Of a stretch of 64,000 nucleotides of DNA, positions 55,528 through 64,000 are shown piece by piece (positions within the stretch are counted from its first letter, which is position 1; each line of letters starts with the position of its first letter). The position numbers were made by a program, and so were the translations under genes. The stretch is from Diphasiastrum complanatum. Taxonomy: Eukaryota > Streptophyta > Lycopodiopsida > Lycopodiales > Lycopodiaceae. Below the pieces are notes generated by a model that saw only the letters and a program-made list of their open reading frames with translations, did no database searches and had not been told where the DNA came from. The stretch spans positions 10,366,551-10,430,550 of the forward strand of contig CM055105.1 in NCBI GenBank assembly GCA_029204225.1. Direction: 5' to 3'.

Positions 55528-57395
55528 GCGCCACACACTCGTTTCACCGCATAGCTTTCTCACTCTCTTCTTCTTTTCCTCTATCTCTCTTTCTCTTCTC
55601 TCTCTTCTCTTTTTTCACCAAAAAAAATCGGATTTTAAGGGTAGAATAGTGTGAGTAGTGTTAGTTTTTGTCATTTTTTTGTGATTTTTTTGTTTGTTTC
55701 AATTGTAGGGAGAGATTGTGGGGTGGGAAGATCAGATCCAAGCATCCAATCCTTTCATTTATCCATAAAATTCATAAAAATCAGAAAAAAAAAAAAAAAA
55801 AAAATCTCAAAATCTGTTTTTGGAGGGAAAAAGAGAGCCAAAATTCCATCAGATTTTGATTTCTCAAAAACCAGCAAGAACTGACGTTTGCATGACTGGT
55901 AGTAGCTCCAGGGTACTGTCCCAGACCTGCATAGAAGCCTGTAAAGGTTACTTTCCAATAGATTCTGAAAAATCAGAGAAAACCCATAAAAATTCAAAAA
56001 TCCCTTGTAAAAAAAAAAAAAAACTAACCTTCGCAGAGCTCTCTAAAGTTCCATCTCACTGAGACAAGGACACAAAGAAGTCTGCAAGAGTTAGATCCCA
56101 AAAATCGTGCCCCTATGAAGGGTCCCAAGGGCAAAAAGTGGCCTTGAACTTTCTCAAACAACAAATTTTTGAATTTCCTTGGGAAGTAACCTTCGCAGAG
56201 CTCTCTGAAGTTCCATCTCACTGAGACAAGGGCACCGAGAAGTTTGCGAGAGTTAGATCCCAAAAGAAGTGCCCCTGTGAAGGTTCCCAAGAGCAAAAAA
56301 TAGCCTAGAACCTTCTCAGACAACAAATTTTTGAGTTTCTCTGGGAAGTAACTCTTGCAGCTTGGTAAGCAAGTGGATCTAATTCAGATACAAGCACGTA
56401 CCAGCCTACAAAGATTAGCTCCCAGAAAATCTCAAAATTTGGCCAAAAAACTACAAATAAGATTTTGCAAAAAAATCCCAAAAAATGCATGTTTTTCAAG
56501 ATTTTTTGAGTTTCCTTGGGAAGTAACTCTTGCAACTTGGTGAGCAGATAAATCTAACTGAGATACAAATACATACTATCCTGCGAGGGTTTGTTCCCAG
56601 AAAATCTCAAAATTTTGCAAAAAGACCCCAAAAAAATGCACCTTTTTCATGATTTTTTGAGATCTGCTGGAAAAAACCTTCGCAAAGAGTTTTTTAGATA
56701 GATCCAACCAAGATCTGGCTACTGTAAAATTTTTGTGAAGATCCAATGGTTAGATTTAGAAATATCTAATAAAAAGTGCCAAAAAGTGCCAGAAGAATGA
56801 GTTTTTTCAAGATCCTTACAAATCTGCCATTCAAGAACTCTTGCAGAACTCACATTGTCTAGAAATGGTCCATATACAGCTATTGTAGGAAGGTTGAAAG
56901 TTAGATTCACTCAGATCTGAAGAAATCTCAACAAAAAAAAAAAAACCACAAAGAACCAAGAAAAGGGGCCAGATTCACACTATTAGCCAACTGAAACTGA
57001 TCAGATCTTGTCAAATCTAGGTTGCAGTCACAATATCCATCAAGATCCAACATCCCTGGACTAAACCAAGTGAATGAACCTCAGATCAAATTGATCAGTA
57101 CCAAGAAAAATCAGTTTCCACCACCATCCATACCAACCATTCATCACTCTTATGTCCACACTCTTCTGTCTGTCTCCATATTCTATTGATAGTGTAACTT
57201 TCATTGCGGGTATCTGTTAAATCCATTTCTATTTCTGTTTACATCCATACAGATCTCTCTTTTCTTGATTCCTTTCTCCTCTTCTTTTTCTTCTTCCACT
57301 TCAAAAAAAAAAAAAAAGTTGGAACACCATAGTCATTGAGCAAATCTTGAAGCAATTCACCAACCAGCTACTTTGTGACATTCTAGTGCTGAACT
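55528..57395 (+). mobile_element. Leader of the gag-only element
   Basis: Tandem units of about 135-150 bp (56030-56160, 56190-56330; CTTCGCAGAGCTCTCTxAAGTTCCATCTCACTGAGACAAG) and of about 175 bp (56345, 56520; AAGTAACTCTTGCA). TGCGAGAGTTAG and CTTCGCAGA words echo the leader of element A. A20-23 and other A-runs occur. No gene. Confidence 0.82.
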
Positions 57396-59272
57396 ATGGA
57401 GACCGCCCTTGTAGAATTATCAAAATTTAAAAAGTTCTCTGCTGAAAAAATCTGAGACTACACCTATCGGATCTATCATCTAGTGAAGGATTGTAATCCA
57501 CCGATTCCTGAACATATCGTCATGGCAAAATACTATGCTGGACTACCCAAAAGGACCAGATTTGGTATGGTAGAATTAGCATCCTATGCGTCACCTGTAC
57601 AACTCTGTAAAGATGCTGCCAAGATGGAAATCTCACTCGAGAAGAAGGATTTTTCCTATCTAGATGGGGAATCAGAGGAACAAAGGTCGACAACGAGCAA
57701 TGATCCAAGATGAATGGAACCCCATGCAAGGCAACAAAGTGCAGCAAGGTCAAGCAGAACAAGTGCAGCGGAAGACCCAGAACCTTGCACTTTAAGCTGT
57801 CAGCAAGCTTATGCTGGCTCTATTAAGTTTCTTGAAAAGGACGAATGTACCTTCTGCTTTGGAGATCATCCAAGTACTAGGTGCCCAATCAAGAATCCGC
57901 GCTTGTTAAAAGGACAAAATATAGAGCAACAGCTTGTCGATAGCAAGATCCAGCGGTTCAATGGTCAGAAGTAGAATCAAGCCAACAAGGAGCTCACCAG
58001 AAGGGTGGATGTCAGATTGATCCATCTAAATCACGAGTTTCTTCAACAAACAGTGGCAAGGTAGAACTTTTGGTTATATCCTCTTACATGTCACCGAATT
58101 CAATGGAGGACCATAATAGCCTACCATTCTATTTTGTGGAAGATCCAAAAGGGAATCTGCTACCAGTGTATGCCTATCAACTTAGAGGTGATGGCATATT
58201 GCACTCAGTTAGGTGTTATGGATGCGGAGGAAAACACCGACGTGCTGAGTGTCCACACCAAGGGGATCCGTCAACATTTGATCCCTCGTGTTCACAATGT
58301 GGAGTTAATCATCCATGCCGAGATTGCCCGATGAGAAATTCACAAATAGCCAGAAGGCATTTGGCCTATGTAGACCGACATGCACCTGTGGTAACCCTTC
58401 CACCTCGAACGTACTACAAAAGAAAAATCTTAGTGCCACCGGGTTATGAAGCGAGTGATGAAGAAGAAAATATGACAAAAGTCCCAAGGTAGGCAAAGAT
58501 ACCCTTGGGAAAACAAGTAGAACCATCACAGAAGACAAAGATGGTAGAATTCATCAAGCCAACGACTGTCGAGGAAATCAAGACATGGGCAACCGAGGAA
58601 CTCCAGCAGATTCTGTCAGGGCTTTTTTCGCACTCAATGCAAAGAATTCTTAGTGATGAATTACAAAGGGGACTAGCATCAACAGGGCAACTTGAAGGCA
58701 ATTCAGCACAAGATCCAAGAAAAAGTGCCATCACGCAGCCTTCAACGAGAAAGTGCAATGACCAAGAGAAGACTAAAGTTGATGATTGCCCCTCAACGAG
58801 CAAGATTCAACCAAAGTCTTATTGTTCCACAATTCAACAAACCCCCAAATCAATGCCAATTCGGGGTATATTCATTCTTCAAAGGCCAAATCTAGGGAAT
58901 CCAAGCCCAAAATGGCCAATTGTATAGCAAAAACCAGAACCTACAATGATAAAGCCTTGTCCTAAAGCTATGATATTGACTGTTGAGGAAAGTCGTCAGG
59001 CTGATGCATACTTCGAATACCTGGACAGACAAGAGCATCAAGCAAACACGTCATATCCACATTATGATTTGGGGGAGTCTATGACATTGGGACCAGTTGC
59101 GTCGATCTATGAAGATCCATTATATCAGCAAGATTTATCTTGGGATCCTCCGATGGAATGCCTTGACTACCCAATTGTCAATGAACAAGGTTATCTGATA
59201 TGGCCACTAGACCCTTATGTGTATTATTCAAAATCTGGCAAGTCTAGGTTCTTGCTGATCAACAATCAATAA
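57396..59272 (+). pseudogene. Gag-like region with three CX2CX3HX4C knuckles and a novel C-terminal part
   Basis: METALVELSKFKKF aligns with the second half of the element A gag domain; the first half of the capsid is absent. IPEHIVMAKYYAGLPKRTRF and MEISLEKKDFSYLDG follow. Then come three zinc knuckles: CTFCFGDHPSTRC (about 57850), CYGCGGKHRRAEC (about 58213) and CSQCGVNHPCRDC (about 58294). All have three, not four, residues before the His. The next 250 codons (VEFIKPTTVEEIKTWATEEL, ADAYFEYLDRQEHQ, GYLIWPLDPYVYYSKSGK) match no domain I know. In-frame stops lie near 57453, 57711 and 58490-58492, with a frame change near 58000-58070 and another stop at 58925. It ends about 145 bp before the 3' LTR. 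Confidence 0.78.
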
Positions 59273-59417
59273 AGCCTTAGGTTTTATGTAAGCGAATTCT
59301 ATCCACGCTCTTCATGAAGCACCCATGTCCCAGCAATAAACGAACCGACAACAACGCCCCTTCACGACAGTTGCAGCCTAGTGCCGAGGGACCGGCACTA
59401 CTTTGGGCCGTGGACCC

Positions 59418-59753
59418 TGTTGTGGGTATTCCATGTATATAAATAAATAAATGGGCCCCACCACTTAAAATACTGTTGGCCAAGACTTGCCTAGTGGGCC
59501 CCGCCACAGTACAGTAGAATAATAAGTGCAAGGCACTGGCATCATGTGTGTATAAGCCCAGCCACCAATGAGCACAAGTAGCAAGTTGTAATTCCTAGGA
59601 ATAAGAGACTAGGGGCTTAAAACTCTAAAATGACATTAGAGGCCCTAAGTCAAGTTGCAAATAAAAAAGCTAAAAGGGCCCAACTTAAAACTCACATGAA
59701 TCATGTGAGTGCCCTTGTGTTTTCTTAGCACCATTAGATTTAAGTTGTGTTTC
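59418..59753 (+). mobile_element. 3' LTR of the gag-only element (truncated)
   Basis: Starts TGTTGTGGGTATTCC and matches the 5' LTR until TTGTGTTTCTT, then switches to copia sequence. The TATA box and CT tracts are therefore missing. Confidence 0.88.
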
Positions 59754-60005
59754 TTGTCCCAATGGAGGCAAGTGATGGAGAGGGATCTCTTATGGTCTCG
59801 AGTTTTTCTTCATCACCTTTCAAGAAGGATGGTTCATGGTACATCAACAATGGATCTTCCTCACATATGTGTAGCTCCAAGCATTCTTTTTCATCCATGA
59901 CACCTTATGAAGGAGCCAAGAAGTCCGTCTACACAGCAAATAATCGTGAGTGTGCTATTGAAGGCATAGGGACCATTCCCTTAAAGCTTTCTTTATCAAA
60001 AGTTC
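59754..60005 (+). pseudogene. Copia gag/protease scrap ending at an A-run
   Basis: Reads EASDGEGSLMVSSFSSSPF, DGSWYINNGSSSHMCSSKH and SVYTANNRECAIEGIGTIPL, closely matching the - copia at 28300-28570. It is preceded without gap by the truncated gypsy LTR. It ends at an A-run (about 60008-60019), after which the - gypsy integrase begins. Confidence 0.85.
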
Positions 60006-60011
60006 TTAAAA

Positions 60012-60740
60012 AAAAAAAACTCTACTGGCAATACAACATCCTGACCATGTACCAATTGGAAGGGTGTTTGATCAGTGCTTCCCTTATATGTTGTCCTGAA
60101 TGCCCACAAAGCAGCATGCAACTTGTGTTCCCAATCTGATCTACTAGCTTCAACTGTTTTCATGAGCACGCTACACAGAATCTTATTGGATGATTCTGCT
60201 TGCCCATTACCTCGAGGATAATAAGGCATACTAGTTCTATGGATCACGACGAATTCCTCCAACAGGACCTTGATAGTCTCATTGATAAAATGACTTCCAC
60301 GATTGCTGACTATCTCCACCGGGCATCCAAAGCGCACAATGATATTCTCATAGAGGAACGTGGTAGTGGTCCTAGCATCAGCTACTCTTACTGCCTTGCC
60401 TTCGACCCACTTGGTGAAATAGTCGGTGGCTACGATTATGTATCGAGCCTGGGTACTTCTTGTTGTAGGGTGAATTGGACCAATGTAATCCAATCCCACT
60501 TTTCGAATGGTGCTTGGGGCTAAGCTTGGGTTAGTAGGTCATAATTCAATCTCGTTGGTCTCCTTGCCCTTTGGCACACATCACACTTCCTCAGGTATAC
60601 CTCCGTATCCTTATGAATCGTTGGCCACCAACATCCTGATTACAAAATCTTGCGAACTCTAATGTTAGATGCAAAATGGCTTCCACCCATGCCTTCATGT
60701 AAAAGCAAAATGATCTAGGTGGCCTCATGAGGAAGAATAC
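60012..60740 (-). pseudogene. Gypsy element B integrase (broken)
   Basis: On - the zinc-binding part shows LLHEGMGGSHFASNIR and KCDVCQRARRPT (HHCC complete). The core has first Asp in MGLDYIGPIH, then VSNRGSHFINE where SDRGSHF is expected, so the second catalytic Asp is Asn (codon AAT), and Glu in GNGQAESSNK. The frame breaks between zinc and core parts (near 60520) and by a stop near 60650. It ends abruptly after VVLPVEF at the A-run near 60012, losing the C-terminus and 3' LTR. Confidence 0.88.
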
Positions 60741-61440
60741 ACCGTCGAAGAATCCCATCTGGTCCTCTTCGATACAATTGGCCGAATATCAGCTGATAAG
60801 GTCTAGCTTTCAAGATAAATTTTCGCTGATCCACCTTTGGTAGTGATTTGCCCCGCATTAGATATTCAACTATGTCGGTAGCCCATTCTAGTATTGTGTC
60901 TGCATAAAATAAGGCAGCATCAGATAGCTCATCGTCGGGTCGGGTTGCAACCTCCTTTCCCTTGATTCACGACACATAATCTACCATGTAGTATTGTTTT
61001 CCCTTGCGAACTACTATCCGAAAATCAAATTCTAACAGCAGAAGTAGCCATCTGGTGATTCTCCCCGTGTTGCAGGTTTTGTTAACGAGATAGAGCAAGG
61101 GTTGATGGTCCGTATAAAAATCAAAGTGTGTGGCCATCAGGTAGTGCCAAAACTTCTTAACTGCATAGATCATTGCCAGTGCTTCCCACTCTGTGGTTGA
61201 ATAATTCATTTCTTTATCACTGAGCTGTCGGCTTGCAGATCAGATCGGAAAATCCTTTTTGTGTTCTTCAGGCTGGGTTAAGACTGCTCCAACTGTATAC
61301 TTCGATGCGTCCGTATGCACATAAAACTCAATGGACCAATTGGGTGGACATAAGATTGGTGCTGAAACCAATGCATCTTTAAGCTTTTGGAAAGACTTTA
61401 GGGCTTCCTTGTTCCAATGTGGATCCGTTGTGAGTTTGTA
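60741..61440 (-). pseudogene. Gypsy element B RNase H
   Basis: On -: FYVHTDASKYTVGAVL, STTEWEALAMIYAVKKFWHY and FDFYTDHQPLLYLVNK carry the three acidic catalytic positions. A TGA stop at about 61238-61240 and another near 60965 interrupt it. The connection region to the integrase (LPKVDQRKFILKARPYQL) is readable. Confidence 0.88.
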
Positions 61441-62396
61441 AATTGGCCGGACTAACTCCGCAAAATCCAGAATGAAGATCCCATAATAGTTAGCATGACC
61501 CATAAAGATGTAGACTTTGCGGATCGTTCTTGGTGTTGGTATATCAACAATGATCCTGATCTTTGATAGGTCCGTGGCGATCCCGTGTCTAGATACTATA
61601 AGGCTGAGAATCAACCCATGTGTAACCCGAAATTGACATTTTTTTAGATTCAAGGAGATCTGAAAAATGTTACATTTTGTAGCACTTTCTCCAAATTGGA
61701 TAAGTGTTCTGAGTCTGTCCCATGCACGCACAGATCGTCCAAGAAAATTTCCAAAATTTTTTGCAAATACTCTTTGAATGCCGCCTGCATGACTCGCTAG
61801 AAAGTGCTTGGGGCATTGCAAAGTCTGAATGGCATCACCTTATAGGCATAGGTTTCCCATTCCATGGCGAATGCTGTCTTATGCTGGTCTTGGGGTGCTA
61901 TCTTCACCTGGTTGTAACCACTGAAGCCATCAAAAAAATTGTAGGCTTCGGCGCCAGCTACTCTATCAGGGACACTTTCCGTAAAGGGTAAAAAAAAATG
62001 ATCCTTTTTGGTGACTGCATTTAGCACCTTCAGATTCACATAGATTCTCATTTTGCCATTATTCTTGGGTACTATAACTATTGGCGATATCCATTCAGTG
62101 TGCTCAATTTCATAAATGAAATCTGCATCTAACAGCTTCTGCAATTCTTGCTTGATCAGCTTCATTTAGTTCGGGTTGCAGCGGTAGTAACGACTCACCT
62201 TGGGGACTACTCCATCCACCAAGGGTATGGTGTGTTGGACTACTGTTGGTGGAATGCCCTTCAGATCATGGTAATTCCAGGCAAAACAATCCTTATACTC
62301 TACCAACAATGATTGTAGCCTCTTGAATTGTGTAGGCATTAACTGCTCTCCCACATGCACTATCTTTTCTTCTTCACCTGGCCCAACAAGGTTCAT
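61441..62396 (-). pseudogene. Gypsy element B reverse transcriptase
   Basis: On -: KDCFAWNYHDLKGIPP, WISPIVIVPKNNGKMRIYVN, YNFFDGFSGYNQVKIAP, YKVMPFRLCNAPSTF, then the active site IFLDDLCVHG (FLDD for the usual F-M/V-DD). PRTIRKVYIFMGHANYYG and WNKEALKSFQKLKDAL come after it. Stops occur at about 62164-62166 and 61795-61797, with a frame break near 61640. This is the part missing from element A, so the two together show the family's RT is of Athila/Tat type. Confidence 0.9.
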
Positions 62397-62860
62397 TGGC
62401 TGTGTTCACGCAGGTCCCTCGCAGACTTGTTCCACTGGTGCCTGATTTTGATTAGGTTCTCGCTGGGCTTGCGGCAACATAATTACCACGTCATCTAAGG
62501 TATAATTCTTGAAAGTCTCAGGCATCTTGTGAACTAGTGCTCGTCGAGATTCCTCTTTCAGCATATTGATCTTAGCCCGACTGGTCATCTTTTGGTTCTC
62601 CGTCATCTGAGTAGAGGATGACGCTGTATCCGAGTTTCTCTTGATTGACTTCAAGGAATCCAATACCTTCTTTTTGTCCTTTTTTGTAATATTGGTGGAT
62701 TCGTCCTTGTTGTCTTTCATCAAAACTGGTGTAATATTCGCCTCGTGATTGTGAATATCAACATCCACTATAGCTATAGCCTTTTCGGGTAGATCACTCC
62801 ATCGAATCACCTGGTTGTAGCATTGATGTAATTAATTCTTCTTGTTCGCAGGTACCCTTG
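62397..62860 (-). pseudogene. Gypsy element B protease-RT linker
   Basis: On -: MIRWSDLPEKAIAIVDVDIH, a Lys-rich stretch, then KNYTLDDVVIMLPQAQREPN. Matches element A 6960-7370. No known domain. Confidence 0.8.
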
Positions 62861-63940
62861 GTGGATCTATCCTTGAAACTTTCGCCATAGCAGATTTTTG
62901 TGGTGGTTGAGTTGGTACTTTCTTGATTCCGTAACGATCTGGGTCCATGTGCTGTAGGACCTGCTCATCAGTCAGCTCAATCTCTTTATTTTAAGTCAGA
63001 GCATGTTTCCAAGGAACTAAATCATCGTCCAATGGGTTCTCAATAGATTTCGCTAACAGCCATCCTACATTTATCATATTCATCCCAAATTTGATCGGTG
63101 TGTCCACGGTGTAACACTTGGGTGTGAAGATGTGCTGGGCTTAGGATCTAATTTGTATTGACATGCTCGGCAGTCAATCGTTGCTAATGCATCCGTCCAT
63201 CTCACGACATCCGTCTTTGAATCATAGTGACCACCCTTGGCTTTTCTTGGGTGATCTATCGTGTGATCTGTCATGGATAATCTGTCATCAGCCTTGGGTG
63301 CAATAGGTTTCACCGCCCATGTGGTTGGATCGACCTTTACGACTTGCTCTCTATTCTCAAAGCTGAGTTTTCCTGTACCATAGTTGTGTACTACTTGCGC
63401 AGTCCTCAACCATGGTCTTTCCAGTAAAACACGATATGCAGTTGGAGATTCAGGTATATCCATGACTACAAAAGTGATCACAAATTGCATGCCTACTATT
63501 TTTACAGGGATATTGGCAACTACACCTTTTGGTTTCACACAGAACTGATTTGCTAGCTTGATGGCGAATCTTGCTGGCTTCAACCCTTGTAAACCCCACT
63601 TTTCATACAAAGTAGTGGAGATCAAATTGACACCTGATCTTCCATCTACTACTGCTGTCTCATCATCTAATCTCTTGTGTTTGATTGGCAGAGTGATGTT
63701 GTGTTCCTCACTTTTCCATGTTGTCCCGATGTGGAGGATGTTACTTGTCTTTTCATAGCCAGTACAATATATGGGCTCAGACAATGGCGCTCGCCTTGGC
63801 CCATTTAGCCAAAAGACTTTTAGCTTGTGGCGCAATCCGTAGTAACTCCCCAAGGGGTAAACTAACACGGCTTGCCAGTAAAATTGTGAGCCTTTCAGTG
63901 GGTGGTTCCTCGGGCTCCACCATGTGAAAAGGTGGTTCAT
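62861..63940 (-). pseudogene. Gypsy element B protease region
   Basis: On -: CTGYEKTSNILHIGTTWKSE, active site AVVDGRSGVNLIS (Gly-Arg-Ser where element A has Gly-Gly-Ser), KPKGVVANIPVKIVGMQFVI present once only, LLERPWLRTAQVVH, then the charged linker. A frame change near 63085 separates it from the part at 62861-63080. The element continues into gag beyond the window. Confidence 0.87.
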
Positions 63941-64000
63941 GACAATGCAACCAATCGTTCTGATCAGTGTGCAATGGTCAGCCCATTTGTGGTTCCCGTT

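Larger units (their letters stand above)
54691..59753 (+). mobile_element. Gag-only, non-autonomous gypsy-type LTR element (TR-GAG-like)
   Basis: 5' LTR, tRNA-Asp primer site, repetitive leader, a gag-like coding region and a truncated 3' LTR, with no protease, RT, RNase H or integrase between. The leader is related to that of element A, and the gag is a shortened relative. The matched LTR portions are nearly identical, so the insertion is among the younger ones here. Confidence 0.87.

Overview
This is nuclear DNA of a land plant with a large, repeat-dominated genome. The evidence is two BAHD-type acyltransferase genes, one with a canonical GT-AG intron, set among decayed Ty1/copia and Ty3/gypsy LTR retrotransposons, a CACTA transposase fragment, long (GA/CT)n microsatellites and AT-rich spacer. 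I see no bacterial or organellar gene clusters, rRNA or tRNA genes, or CRISPR. The species cannot be read from the sequence; TE density and decay suit a large fern, gymnosperm or similar genome, but that is a guess.

Layout. 1-2.2 kb: a dispersed repeat and a 533-bp tandem duplication whose units each end in (CT)n. 2.2-8.0 kb: an Athila/Tat-like gypsy element on + (partial LTR, tRNA-Asp primer site, repetitive leader, gag, protease, start of RT), cut off inside RT. 8.0-9.9 kb: an unfamiliar broken reading frame behind its own TATA-like box, invaded by GC-rich foldbacks and a minisatellite. 9.9-20.8 kb: copia fragments in both orientations, including a head-to-head pair at 13.1-17.9 kb. 21-22.2 kb: CACTA transposase remnant. 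22.5-30.7 kb: copia fragments on - around a gypsy LTR that carries an unusual accessory reading frame. 30.1-42.0 kb: a large inverted repeat with arms of about 2.3-2.5 kb, each holding an LTR and a (GA/CT)n tract, around about 7.2 kb that includes the first BAHD gene (35356-36804). 42-47 kb: repeat debris. 47093-50217: an internally deleted copia element with matching 5-bp target-site duplications. 52081-53668: the second BAHD gene, two exons. 54.7-59.75 kb: a gag-only, non-autonomous gypsy-type element. 59.75-60.0 kb: a copia scrap with an A-run. 60.0-64.0 kb: a gypsy pol on -, related to the one at 2.2-8 kb.

Only the two BAHD genes look functional. Both keep the HxxxD catalytic motif and are full length, but their DFGWG motifs are altered and they are very different in sequence. 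They nevertheless share short repeats upstream (ending about 190-210 bp before each ATG) and downstream. Every retroelement reading frame has stops, frameshifts or lost catalytic residues. The candidates for something undescribed are the accessory coiled-coil frame next to a gypsy LTR (24785-27005), the orphan frame at 8296-9845, the gag-only element with atypical zinc knuckles, the leader built from a reiterated self-complementary motif, and the inverted repeat enclosing a BAHD gene.
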